Of a stretch of DNA of 64,000 nucleotides, positions 25,151 through 33,159 are shown piece by piece (position 1 is the stretch's first letter; every line of letters starts with the position of its first letter). The notes under the pieces were generated by a model, which searched no databases, had not been told where the DNA came from, and saw nothing but the letters and a program-made list of their open reading frames with translations. Source of the stretch: Candidatus Sulfopaludibacter sp. SbA3 (lineage in GTDB: Bacteria; Acidobacteriota; Vicinamibacteria; Vicinamibacterales; UBA2999); the NCBI GenBank assembly GCA_945903265.1, contig CAMDNQ010000002.1, positions 186,001 through 250,000 of the forward strand, given 5' to 3'. The position numbers and the translations under genes are program-made.

Positions 25151-25819
25151 TCAGCCGCTGAATCCCTTCAGCGCGCCTACCAAATCCACCGGCCTGGAAA
25201 TCCGCAGGTCCGAAGGCCTCAGCTGCTCCTCGCGGATCGTGCGCGCGCCAAACCCGTACTCCGCCAGACAGAACCCGGTTCCCGCCGCGGCGGCCGTCGC
25301 CGCGTCGATGTGCGAATCGCCCACCAGCACCGTCGTGTCGGGAGTCGCGGCGTGATCAGCGATCAGGTGCAGCAGGCCCGCCGGATCGGGCTTTCGCGGA
25401 AACGGTCCGTCACCGCCGACCGACGCTGAAAAGAACGGCGCGAGCTCGAGCTCCTCGAGCAGTCGTTGTGTATGGTCCAGCGGCTTGTTCGTGAGGACAG
25501 CGCAGTGGCTCCGCTGAGTCAGGACCTGCAGCGCCTCGATGATTCCTGGATACGGACGCGTTGTGCGCGTCAGGCGCTGGTCGTAGTGCTCGAGGAAACG
25601 CGAGAGGCTCCTGTCGTTCATCTGAAGCCGGGCGGCGTCGAATGCCCGGCGAATCAGGGCTGCGGCGCCGTCACCGACCATCGACGCGATCGATGCCAGC
25701 GGCAGCGCTTCCGCACCATCCTCGACAAGCAGCGCATTGACCGAGTCTGCGAGATCCCGCTCGGAGTCGATCAGCGTGCCGTCGAGATCGAACACGATCA
25801 GCCCGCGTAGGTTGCCCAT
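25151..25819 (-). CDS. HAD-superfamily phosphatase (phosphoglycolate phosphatase-like)
   Basis: A 222-residue cytosolic phosphatase. Motif I is VFDLDGTLIDSERDL, motif II is VLTNKP, the motif III lysine is in FPRKPDPAG, and motif IV is LVGDSHIDAATA. The helical cap matches the Gph/PGP subgroup, so 2-phosphoglycolate salvage is the best guess; other small phosphoesters are possible. It overlaps the queD stop by 22 bases. ATG 25819 (MGNLRGLIVFDLDG) is chosen over one six codons upstream. Confidence 0.78.
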   Translation of the reverse strand: MGNLRGLIVFDLDGTLIDSERDLADSVNALLVEDGAEALPLASIASMVGDGAAALIRRAFDAARLQMNDRSLSRFLEHYDQRLTRTTRPYPGIIEALQVLTQRSHCAVLTNKPLDHTQRLLEELELAPFFSASVGGDGPFPRKPDPAGLLHLIADHAATPDTTVLVGDSHIDAATAAAAGTGFCLAEYGFGARTIREEQLRPSDLRISRPVDLVGALKGFSG

Positions 25820-26199
25820 GACGAAGGGGTCTCCCACACGGTGACGCGCACGACCGGCAGCCCCTGCTCGCGCGACACGTCGTACAGGAGGCGCGCGATG
25901 CGTTCCGCGGTCGGGTTACTGTCGACGACGAACACCGGCTCGCCGAGCGCTTTGAGCGACGCGACGAGGGGATCGTCGTGCCGCAGAATCATCCGGTGAT
26001 CGAGCTCGCGATCGATCCATCCCTTCACGAGGCGCTTGATGTCGCCGAAGTCGGCGACCATGTTGCGCGCGTCGAGCGCTTCGGCGCGGATTTCGATCTC
26101 GGCGACCGCGTTATGGCCGTGCGGATGCTGGCACATCCCGTCGTAATCCATCAGACGGTGCCCGTAGCAGAAGTCGATGCGCTTGGTGACCGAATACAT
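25798..26199 (-). CDS. queD: 6-carboxytetrahydropterin synthase (QueD)
   Basis: A 133-residue zinc enzyme that makes 6-carboxytetrahydropterin from dihydroneopterin triphosphate, the second step toward queuosine. Zinc ligands are His14, His27 and His29; Cys23 in the CQHPHGH motif is the catalytic cysteine. A C-terminal ETPSSWATY segment binds substrate. It is transcribed away from queC with a shared 14-base palindrome between them. Confidence 0.87.
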   Translation of the reverse strand: MYSVTKRIDFCYGHRLMDYDGMCQHPHGHNAVAEIEIRAEALDARNMVADFGDIKRLVKGWIDRELDHRMILRHDDPLVASLKALGEPVFVVDSNPTAERIARLLYDVSREQGLPVVRVTVWETPSSWATYAG

Positions 26200-26202
26200 G
26201 GA

Positions 26203-26216
26203 CTGTAATCTTACAG
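26203..26216. promoter_or_regulatory. Shared palindrome with divergent -10 elements, queD/queC
   Basis: CTGTAATCTTACAG (6+2+6 inverted repeat) fills most of the 21-base gap between the two genes. It offers TAATCT on the plus strand, nine bases before queC, and TAAGAT on the minus strand, eight before queD, so the same sequence may be both promoters and an operator. Confidence 0.45.
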
Positions 26217-26220
26217 GCTG

Positions 26221-26889
26221 ATGTCTTCGACGGCCGTTCTGCTGTCAGCAGGTTTGGATAGCGCGGTGCTCGCCGCCTCTGAGGCGCGCACGCAGCGCAT
26301 CCATCCGATCTACGTCAGCACCGGGCTCGCATGGGAAGCGCGTGAGCTTGCCGCGCTCGAGCGGCTGCTGTCAGCGCCGCCGCTTGCGGGCAGAACCGAG
26401 CCGCTCGCACGCCTGTCGTTCACCGTGCACGATCTCTATCCGGCGGGGCACTGGGCGCTCCGAGGTACGCCACCGGCATTTGATACGCCTGATGAAGACG
26501 TGTATCTCACGGGACGCAACATTGCGCTCCTGAGCAAATCCGCGATTTACGCGGCGCAGCACCAGATCGGGCGCATCGTGCTCGGGCCGCTGGCGGGCAA
26601 CCCGTTTCCCGATGCCACTCGCACGTTCTTCGACGCGATGGCCGAGGCGCTCTCCCTCGGTCTCAATCACACGATCCGCATCGACACGCCGTTCGCGGCG
26701 ATGGATAAGAGCGACGTCATCCGTCTGGGTTTGGAACTGGGCGTTGCGCTTGAACTGACGCTGTCGTGTATGAATCCTCAGGCCGATCTGCACTGCGGTC
26801 AGTGCAGCAAATGCCGCGAGCGCCGGGATGCGTTTGCCGAAGCGGGTGTTGCCGATCCGACCCGTTACGCGACCAGGCCGCTACGCTGA
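26221..26889 (+). CDS. queC: 7-cyano-7-deazaguanine synthase (QueC)
   Basis: A 222-residue ATP-dependent ligase that turns 7-carboxy-7-deazaguanine into preQ0. The PP-loop is SAGLDS at residues 9-14 (usually SGGMDS, so one glycine is replaced by alanine). The zinc site is C183, C192, C195 and C198 (CMNPQADLHCGQCSKC). The family is slightly divergent but all key elements are present. queE and queF are not in the window. The 3' end overlaps nagA by nine bases. Confidence 0.83.
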   Translation: MSSTAVLLSAGLDSAVLAASEARTQRIHPIYVSTGLAWEARELAALERLLSAPPLAGRTEPLARLSFTVHDLYPAGHWALRGTPPAFDTPDEDVYLTGRNIALLSKSAIYAAQHQIGRIVLGPLAGNPFPDATRTFFDAMAEALSLGLNHTIRIDTPFAAMDKSDVIRLGLELGVALELTLSCMNPQADLHCGQCSKCRERRDAFAEAGVADPTRYATRPLR

Positions 26890-28068
26890 CGTGTAGGCCT
26901 GCTGCCCGTCGATGAACGTGTGACGGACGCGGAACGCGCGATCCAGTACGACCAGGTCGGCCACGGCGTCGCGGGCGATCACGCCGAATCCTGTGAGTCC
27001 AAGCTCGCGCGCCGGCGTACTCGCGCACAGCGTTGCAGCATCGACGATCGAGAGACCAAAGGCCGTGACAATCGTCTTGAAGGCACGATCCATGGTGAGC
27101 GTGCTGCCGGCGAGCGTCCCCTCATCCAGCACCGCCGCCGTATCCGTCACACGAATGCGCCGGCCCCCAAGCCGCGCCGTTGAACCTGGCGTCAGGCCCG
27201 ATCCGGCGGTGCCATCGGTGATGCCCATCATGCGGTGCGTGCCTTTCGCGGCGATCGCCATCCCCGCCATCGCGGGGTGCACGTGATAACCGTCGCAAAT
27301 GAGCTCGGCGGCGACATCCTCCCTCGCGAGGACGGCGCCGGCAATGCCAGGCGCGCGGTGCGACATCGGCGCCATCCGGTTGAAGAGGTGCGTCGCATGG
27401 CGCGCGCCGGCGTCGATCGCGGCCATCGCCTCGTCGAGCGTCGCTCCGGAATGGCCGATCGATACGCGATGACCCGCGGCGACGAGCGCCGTGACCAGTG
27501 CTATCGCTCCAGGGAGTTCCGGCGCGAGCGTCACGATCCCGACATCGGGCCGCGCCCCGCTGATGACGTCGAGGATGTCCTGCCCTGAAAAATCAAGGCC
27601 GGCGGGTCGCCCTGCATCTGGCATCCGCAGGCACTCGGCGGGCTGCGCGCCCTTGTACTCGGGATTGATGAAGTTGCTTTCGAGGTGCGCCGGCAGCACG
27701 CGTGCAGTTCCCGCGGCGCGCGAACTGCGCAGCGCGGTCACGCGCCGGAGCAGGGCGCGCAGCGGCGCGGGTCCACAGGCGACGGTCGTCGGGCAGAACG
27801 CGGTCACGCCGTATCGCGGCAGCCGCCGGGCCATCTCGCCGACCGGATCTCCCTCATCGAGCGTGTCGAAGCCTTCGACGCCATGTACGTGCACGTCGAT
27901 GAACCCCGGGACGACGAAACAGTCGCGCACATCGATGACCGTTGCGCCGGTGGCGTCGACGGCTGGCCGAGTCTCGACCGCCGCGATCCGGCCCTCGTCT
28001 ACGAGAAGGGATGCCCCGGTGAGGATGCGGTCCGGCAGTACGAGGTCGCCGCCCGCGAGAATGAGCAC
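26881..28068 (-). CDS. nagA: N-acetylglucosamine-6-phosphate deacetylase
   Basis: A 395-residue amidohydrolase that deacetylates GlcNAc-6-P in amino-sugar catabolism and wall recycling. Motifs: PGFIDVHVHGVEGFDT with the metal-binding HxH, HLESNFINPEYKGA with the conserved glutamate, GHSGATLDEA, ATHLFNRMAPMSHR, and the catalytic aspartate in MGITDGT. The GTG start directly follows the stop of the DUF5615 gene (TAG-GTG). No nagB or transporter gene is adjacent. Confidence 0.9.
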   Translation of the reverse strand: MLILAGGDLVLPDRILTGASLLVDEGRIAAVETRPAVDATGATVIDVRDCFVVPGFIDVHVHGVEGFDTLDEGDPVGEMARRLPRYGVTAFCPTTVACGPAPLRALLRRVTALRSSRAAGTARVLPAHLESNFINPEYKGAQPAECLRMPDAGRPAGLDFSGQDILDVISGARPDVGIVTLAPELPGAIALVTALVAAGHRVSIGHSGATLDEAMAAIDAGARHATHLFNRMAPMSHRAPGIAGAVLAREDVAAELICDGYHVHPAMAGMAIAAKGTHRMMGITDGTAGSGLTPGSTARLGGRRIRVTDTAAVLDEGTLAGSTLTMDRAFKTIVTAFGLSIVDAATLCASTPARELGLTGFGVIARDAVADLVVLDRAFRVRHTFIDGQQAYTSA

Positions 28069-28473
28069 CTAGTCTCCCGACCAGTCGACGTGCAGGTGCA
28101 CGTTGCGGCCTTCGAACGGGAGCGCCGACTGGAACATCTCGTCGATGCGCGTCAGCAGCGACTCGTATCCACGCTCGGTGGGAGCGGTGAGCACCACGAC
28201 ACCGCCGCTCTCGAGCGGCGGGAAATTGCGGTCGTCCAGATAATCGCGATCCAGCGTAATCAGCGTCCGCCCCAGCTGGCGTGCTAGCCGGTAGTGCTCC
28301 CCGTCGCGCGCGCGGCGGAGATCGTCATGCTCCATGACGAAGAGGACGTCCCAGTGAAGACGGGAGCGCATGAAGGCGACGAGACGGGCCGGAATGTTCG
28401 CGTCGACGTAAATCCGCGGCTGTCCCGAGAGGCGGTTGGCGTGCGGGCCGAGCTCGGAGGCCAGCGTGCCCAT
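28069..28473 (-). CDS. DUF5615 PIN-like protein, possible orphan toxin
   Basis: A 134-residue protein with a PIN-like fold. The acidic residues expected of the nuclease are in IYVDANIPARLV, HDDLRRARDGEH and LITLDRDYLDD. DUF5615 proteins are usually the toxin partner of DUF433 antitoxins; none is next to this gene, and a broken second copy with its antitoxin is at 47249-47568. The C-terminus carries about 40 extra residues. The first 18 residues may not be translated, because the fold starts at QPRIYVDAN. Confidence 0.6.
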   Translation of the reverse strand: MGTLASELGPHANRLSGQPRIYVDANIPARLVAFMRSRLHWDVLFVMEHDDLRRARDGEHYRLARQLGRTLITLDRDYLDDRNFPPLESGGVVVLTAPTERGYESLLTRIDEMFQSALPFEGRNVHLHVDWSGD

Positions 28474-28478
28474 GCGCC

Positions 28479-29648
28479 TTATCGGTGCCGCTCGAGATCG
28501 GGCATCGTCTCCACCGGGTCGGCGGGCTGCGGATGATCGCGTTTCGCCTCACGGGCTTCGCGCTTCAGCGCAGCGACCAGCTCGTCACGCTTGTGGACGA
28601 GGTCTTTGCGCGGCCGGCGATTGTGCTCGGCGCCAACGGCGTACTCGCAGAAGAGCGGAAAGGCGATCGTCGAGTCGCAGTATGCGACCACCGTGTCCGG
28701 GAGGACACCCGGGTTGACCTTGCCCCAGCTCACGGCCTCAGCCGGCGTCGCGCCCGACAACCCGCCCCAGACGACGGAGTCGGTCGTGATCTGGATGAAG
28801 TAGTCGTTCCCGCCCTTGGGAATGCCGTACACCTCCCAGAGGGTCGGCTGTCCCTGGAGGTAGAAGTTCTTCGGCGACCCTCCACCGAGGATGACGCACC
28901 CGTTCTTCTTGCCGGCGAGGATGAACGAGCAGACCTCGTTGACGTCCTTGTTCGGATCGACCATCAGCCGGCTGTCGTTCATCAACTCGTGAAACGCGAC
29001 GTTCATGCCGATCGAGCTGTCGCCGGGCGAGGAGGTGTAAATCGGGACGCCATAGGCCGCGGCGGCCGCCACAACCGAGTAGCCCTCGCATCCCGGCTGC
29101 CGCTCGAGCAGATCGCGGCCGAGTGCATAGTGCATCTCCGCGGTCGACACCGGCCCATTGGCGCCCCAGCGAACCAGGAAGTCACGGATGTACTGGTCGG
29201 TTTCGAGCAGCACCGTTGCGGGGAACAGGACGTCATAAATTCGAATGACGCCCTCTTCGTACAACTCGACGTCGTTCACGAAGGGCGAGCCGCGGTGCAG
29301 CGTGAAGTTCAGCGCGTAGTGCAGGTCGTGGTACAGGTTCGCGCCGGTGCTGATGACGAAGTCAATCAACCCGCGCTCCATCAGCTCCACGATGCAGCCG
29401 CCGAGGCCGGCGGGCGTCAGCGCGCCGGCGACCGTCAGGCCGATGGTGGTGTCGTGCTCCGGGAGGAGCATCTTGTCGGTGTAAATCCGGCACGCTTCGC
29501 CGAGACGGGCGGCGTTGAACGCCTGAAATCCGTCCTCGATCAGGTGCCGGATCTCGGCGCTCCCTTTCGGGCGGTAGTAGCGGATTGGCCGGCCGGACAG
29601 GTAGTCGGCGCGCGTTTTCTGCGGCGCGCCCGGCGATCGATAGGGCAC
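28479..29648 (-). CDS. Deoxyhypusine synthase-like enzyme
   Basis: A 389-residue NAD-dependent enzyme of the deoxyhypusine synthase family. VISTGANLYHDLHYAL, SSPGDSSIGMN and GGGSPKNFYLQGQPTLWE are recognisable; the lysine in GGGSPK corresponds to the catalytic lysine that carries the aminobutyl group. Bacteria lack eIF5A, so such proteins probably make homospermidine or modify another target. The GTG start lies six bases after a TAAGCT hexamer. It is divergent from the sigma-54 activator gene. Confidence 0.78.
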   Translation of the reverse strand: MPYRSPGAPQKTRADYLSGRPIRYYRPKGSAEIRHLIEDGFQAFNAARLGEACRIYTDKMLLPEHDTTIGLTVAGALTPAGLGGCIVELMERGLIDFVISTGANLYHDLHYALNFTLHRGSPFVNDVELYEEGVIRIYDVLFPATVLLETDQYIRDFLVRWGANGPVSTAEMHYALGRDLLERQPGCEGYSVVAAAAAYGVPIYTSSPGDSSIGMNVAFHELMNDSRLMVDPNKDVNEVCSFILAGKKNGCVILGGGSPKNFYLQGQPTLWEVYGIPKGGNDYFIQITTDSVVWGGLSGATPAEAVSWGKVNPGVLPDTVVAYCDSTIAFPLFCEYAVGAEHNRRPRKDLVHKRDELVAALKREAREAKRDHPQPADPVETMPDLERHR

Positions 29649-29654
29649 GCCGTT

Positions 29655-29660
29655 AGCTTA
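29655..29660 (-). promoter_or_regulatory. -10 element (TAAGCT) for leaderless DHS-like transcript
   Basis: On the minus strand TAAGCT is followed by six bases and then the GTG start at 29648. No Shine-Dalgarno sequence is present. Confidence 0.4.
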
Positions 29661-29714
29661 CCTTGACCGGACTGTCGGCCGCCGCTACCACGGCCGATAG
29701 ATCAAGGCGTCAAG

Positions 29715-31043
29715 GTGGACGATACAGCCAGCGCCGCCCGTCACGTGAGTGCCGACGCCACTCCGTCGGCGGACGAGGAAACCCGATTCCGCTCGCTCGT
29801 GCAGTCGCCGCTGCGCGCGGGACTGCTGCGCTTCCTCAATACCCGCCCGCAGGATGTCTTCGAAGTTGACGCGCTCATGTCGGCGTTCGGCCGGATGCGC
29901 ATGGACGTCGACAACTGCCTGCGCGAGCTCGTCGATTCCGGTCTCGCCCGCCAGGTCGGCGACCCTCCGGCGCGCTACGGCGCCCGGCAGCCCGCGTCCG
30001 GAGCGCTCGTCACCCTGCTCGAGGGGTTCCTCCAGCGCCGCGCCACCATCAGCGCCGAAGACCAGGCGCCCTCGGTCCAGCGCTTTCGCGAAATGATCGG
30101 CCGCGACGAAAAGATGCTGATCGTCTTCGAATGGATCCGCACGGCCGCCAAGTCCGACATCTCCGTGCTCATCCTCGGTCCCACCGGCTCGGGCAAGGAG
30201 CTCGTGGCCCGCATGATTCACGAGTTGAGCCGACGGTCGAAGGAACGTGTCCAGGCCGTCAACTGCGCCGCGCTGCCGGACACGCTGTTCGAGTCCGAGC
30301 TGTTCGGCTACGAGAAAGGCGCGTTCACCGGCGCGCACGATCGCAAGCCGGGACGGCTGGAGCTCGCCGACCGCGGCACGCTCTTTCTCGACGAAATCGG
30401 AGACCTGACGCTGATCGCCCAGGCCAAGCTGCTGCGCGCCCTCGAAGAACGGCGATTCGAACGGCTCGGCGGACAGAAGTCGGTCTACGTCGACTTCCGT
30501 CTGATTTCGGCCACCAATCGGCCCCTCGATCTCTTCGTGCGCGACGGGCGGTTCCGCGAGGATCTCTTCTACCGGATTAACGCGTTCGCCATCCGGCTGC
30601 CGTCGCTGCGGGAACGGCCCGTGGACATTCCCGTGCTCGCGTCCCGATTCCTGGCGCGGTACTGCGCCTCCAACGGCCTGCCGCTCGACGGCAAGACATT
30701 TTCTCCGGAAGCGATGACGCAGCTGCAGGCGTACCCCTGGCCCGGCAACATTCGCGAACTGGAAAGTACGGTGTCGCGGGCGGCGCTGTCGGCGCCAGGA
30801 CGGGTGATTCGTGACACCGACATCGATTTCCTGCACGCGAATGCCGCGAGCGAGGCGCTCGCGCCGTCGCGGCTGCCGACCCTGCGCGAGGCCGAGCAGA
30901 CCCACATCCGGCGTGCGCTCGAATTGACCAACTGGAACAAGAAGGAAGCGGCGCGAATACTCGAGATCAGCCGCGGGACGCTCTATCGAAAGATCGTCGA
31001 ATACAGCCTCGAACCGAACGCCAAAGCCTCACGCGCTGGCTGA
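29715..31043 (+). CDS. Sigma-54-dependent transcriptional activator without receiver domain
   Basis: A 442-residue enhancer-binding protein. Residues 25-95 look like a winged helix (SPLRAGLLRFLNTRPQDVFE) in place of a receiver or GAF domain. The AAA+ core has Walker A GPTGSGKE near 155, the sigma-54 contact loop GAFTGA near 203, Walker B LFLDEIGD, and an arginine finger region. The C-terminal Fis-type helix-turn-helix is NKKEAARILEISRGTLYRKI. It activates RNA polymerase-sigma-54; its signal is unknown. GTG start with CAAGG just upstream. The CTGCAC array after the gene (31083-31119) could be a binding site. Confidence 0.85.
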   Translation: MDDTASAARHVSADATPSADEETRFRSLVQSPLRAGLLRFLNTRPQDVFEVDALMSAFGRMRMDVDNCLRELVDSGLARQVGDPPARYGARQPASGALVTLLEGFLQRRATISAEDQAPSVQRFREMIGRDEKMLIVFEWIRTAAKSDISVLILGPTGSGKELVARMIHELSRRSKERVQAVNCAALPDTLFESELFGYEKGAFTGAHDRKPGRLELADRGTLFLDEIGDLTLIAQAKLLRALEERRFERLGGQKSVYVDFRLISATNRPLDLFVRDGRFREDLFYRINAFAIRLPSLRERPVDIPVLASRFLARYCASNGLPLDGKTFSPEAMTQLQAYPWPGNIRELESTVSRAALSAPGRVIRDTDIDFLHANAASEALAPSRLPTLREAEQTHIRRALELTNWNKKEAARILEISRGTLYRKIVEYSLEPNAKASRAG

Positions 31044-31082
31044 ACCCCGCTTACGTTTCTGCTTTCCAATTCGTCTGGCGGT

Positions 31083-31119
31083 TGTGCAGTTTCTGCACAC
31101 ACTCTGCACGTCCCTGCAC
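31083..31119. promoter_or_regulatory. CTGCAC repeat array at helical spacing
   Basis: TGTGCAGTTTCTGCACA (31083-31099) is a perfect 7+3+7 palindrome, followed by two more CTGCAC copies at 31104 and 31114. The three direct copies start at 31093, 31104 and 31114, so they sit on one face of the helix. It lies in the 200-base gap between the activator and S8 peptidase genes, which otherwise holds no recognisable element. Confidence 0.5.
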
Positions 31120-31243
31120 CACTCTGGCAGCTGAAATCATCACGCTGACGGCTTCAAGTACCTCAGAGCCAACAGCTTACGGGCGCTTGACCAACAGCAA
31201 CCGAGCCCGGCAGTAAACTTGCCCCCGTCCCTCACCTCCTCCT

Positions 31244-33079
31244 ATGCCTACGACACCTTTCGTTACGCGCTTTGGTAAGTACTGTCGTCTGTTTCTGCTC
31301 CTCGCGGTCGGGCTCGCCAGCCCCACAGCCGTCTGGAGCCAGGGCCTCCCCACCGGCACGCGCTCGCGCGTGATCGTCGAGTTCCGGGGAGCACCGGACG
31401 TCCGAATCATCACCGGCCACGGCGGCGTCGCGCGGCGGCAGCTCGCCGGGATGAAGGCGCAGGTGGCCGATCTCGATCCGGGCATGTTGCCGAACATCGC
31501 CGGCAATCCCCAGGTCGCATCGATCCGCCCCGACCACCCGGTCTTCCCGACCCTGGAGCGGACGGGGGCGGCGATTGCCGCGACGATCGCCAGACGGTCG
31601 TATGGGTTGACTGGCAAGGGCATCGGCGTCGCCGTCATCGACTCCGGCATCACGGCCTGGCATGACGACCTGTATCTGACCGATCCGGCATCGCCCCGCT
31701 CGGATCCACGCGTTGTCCACTTCCGCGATTTCACTGCGGACGACACTCCGGGCGTCTGGGCGTCGGATCAGCCGATCGACGTCTACGGCCACGGGACGCA
31801 CGTCGCGGGCGTCATCGCGGGGAATGGATTCGACTCCGATGGCCGGCGGATGGGCATCGCGCCTGCAGCGCACCTGATCGGCCTCAAGGTCCTGGATGGC
31901 GAAGGCAACGGCTACATGAGCGACGTCATCGCGGCGCTCGACTACGCGGTCGCCGTCAAGGACGTCTACAACATTCGCGTCATCAATCTCTCGGTCGCGT
32001 CGGGCGTCTTCGAGTCGTACAACACCGATCCGCTCGCGCAGGCGGCACGCCGTGCCGTGCAGGCGGGCATCGTCGTTGTGGCGGCCGCGGGCAATCTCGG
32101 GCTGAATGACGAGGGCGCCGTTCAGTGGGGCGGCATCACGTGCCCCGGGAATGCGCCATGGGTCCTGACGGTTGGCGCCGCAAGCCACGAGGGCACACGG
32201 CCGCGCAGCAACGACGTCCTCGCCGGCTTCAGCTCGCGCGGACCGACCTGGATTGATTTTGCCGCCAAGCCAGACCTGATCGCCCCCGGCGTCGGGACCG
32301 AATCACTCGCCGATCAGAACTCGACGCTCTACACGATGTACGACGATTACCTGCTCGACGGGACACGACCGACCTCGTATAGGCCGTACCTGAGTCTGAG
32401 TGGAACCAGCATGGCGGCGCCTGCCGTCGCGGGGACGGTTGCGCTGATGCTCGAGGCGAACCCGTCGCTGACGCCGAACGCCGTGAAAGCCATCCTGCAG
32501 TACACGGCTGAAGTGAGAGACGACGAGCCGGTCCTGGCGCAGGGGGCTGGGCTGCTGAACGCGCTCGGCGCCGTGCGAATGGCCCGCCACTTCGGCACTC
32601 CCGATCAGCAGCTGCCGAAGCCGGGCGACACCATCGAGAACGAGTTCATCGCCTGGAGCGAGCAGATTATCTGGGGCAACCGGCGCGTCGCGGGCGGCGA
32701 TCTGCGGCCAGGCGCCAACGCGTGGGCACTGACAACCACCTGGGGTGCGCGGGCCACCGCCGCGCGCCAGCCGATTGTCTGGGGCACGCGCGGCGACGAC
32801 AACATCGTGTGGAGTACCGGCCGAGGCGACAACATCGTGTGGAGCACGAGAGGTGACGACAACATCGTCTGGAGCACGAGGGGCGGGGACAACATCGTCT
32901 GGAGCACCGGCCGCGGCGACAACATCGTATGGAGCACCCGGGACGACGACGACAACATCGTGTGGAGCACCAGGGGCGACGACGACAACATCGTGTGGAG
33001 CACGAACACCGCCGGCCAGGTGATCTGGCCTTCGGTTGAACCCGTAGACGACCGTCGCCGGAAGACCGGCAGGCACTGA
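31244..33079 (+). CDS. Secreted S8 (subtilisin) serine peptidase with DNIVWST repeats
   Basis: A 611-residue exported protease. The signal peptide spans about residues 1-32 (core FLLLAVGLASPTAV). A short pro-region is at 40-105, and the peptidase domain at about 120-450 has Asp133 (VAVIDSGI), His183 (YGHGTHVAGV), Asn284 and Ser389 (LSGTSMAAP). The C-terminal 140 residues hold tandem DNIVWST repeats instead of a known domain. No plus-strand ribosome site is seen before the ATG; the start is set by the signal peptide. Confidence 0.87.
   Translation: MPTTPFVTRFGKYCRLFLLLAVGLASPTAVWSQGLPTGTRSRVIVEFRGAPDVRIITGHGGVARRQLAGMKAQVADLDPGMLPNIAGNPQVASIRPDHPVFPTLERTGAAIAATIARRSYGLTGKGIGVAVIDSGITAWHDDLYLTDPASPRSDPRVVHFRDFTADDTPGVWASDQPIDVYGHGTHVAGVIAGNGFDSDGRRMGIAPAAHLIGLKVLDGEGNGYMSDVIAALDYAVAVKDVYNIRVINLSVASGVFESYNTDPLAQAARRAVQAGIVVVAAAGNLGLNDEGAVQWGGITCPGNAPWVLTVGAASHEGTRPRSNDVLAGFSSRGPTWIDFAAKPDLIAPGVGTESLADQNSTLYTMYDDYLLDGTRPTSYRPYLSLSGTSMAAPAVAGTVALMLEANPSLTPNAVKAILQYTAEVRDDEPVLAQGAGLLNALGAVRMARHFGTPDQQLPKPGDTIENEFIAWSEQIIWGNRRVAGGDLRPGANAWALTTTWGARATAARQPIVWGTRGDDNIVWSTGRGDNIVWSTRGDDNIVWSTRGGDNIVWSTGRGDNIVWSTRDDDDNIVWSTRGDDDNIVWSTNTAGQVIWPSVEPVDDRRRKTGRH
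32790..33005 (+). repeat. Coding tandem repeat, seven copies of DNIVWST
   Basis: The peptidase ends in seven exact DNIVWST units with a period of mostly 10 residues (30 bases), joined by RGD or GRG linkers. Weaker units (QIIWGN, PIVWGT, QVIWPS) flank them, so the array has decayed edges. Codons vary between copies (GTC, GTG, GTA for valine), so it is not a very recent DNA duplication. Confidence 0.85.
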
Positions 33080-33159
33080 GAGGACAATCATGAGAACGCG
33101 CGTTACTATCATCTGGCTCCCGTAACCCGGATCCGGCCTCGTCGAGGCCAGGAATCGTG

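Noticed and set aside
31044-31243. Sigma-54 promoter (-24/-12) for the S8 protease
   Set aside because: The GG and GC dinucleotides near 31077 and 31126 do not have the fixed 10-base spacing. The TTGACC/TAAACT pair at 31187 and 31214 has a 21-base gap, too long for sigma-70.
32790-33005. CRISPR-like array
   Set aside because: The repeats are in frame, encode DNIVWST and have no unique spacers of constant length.
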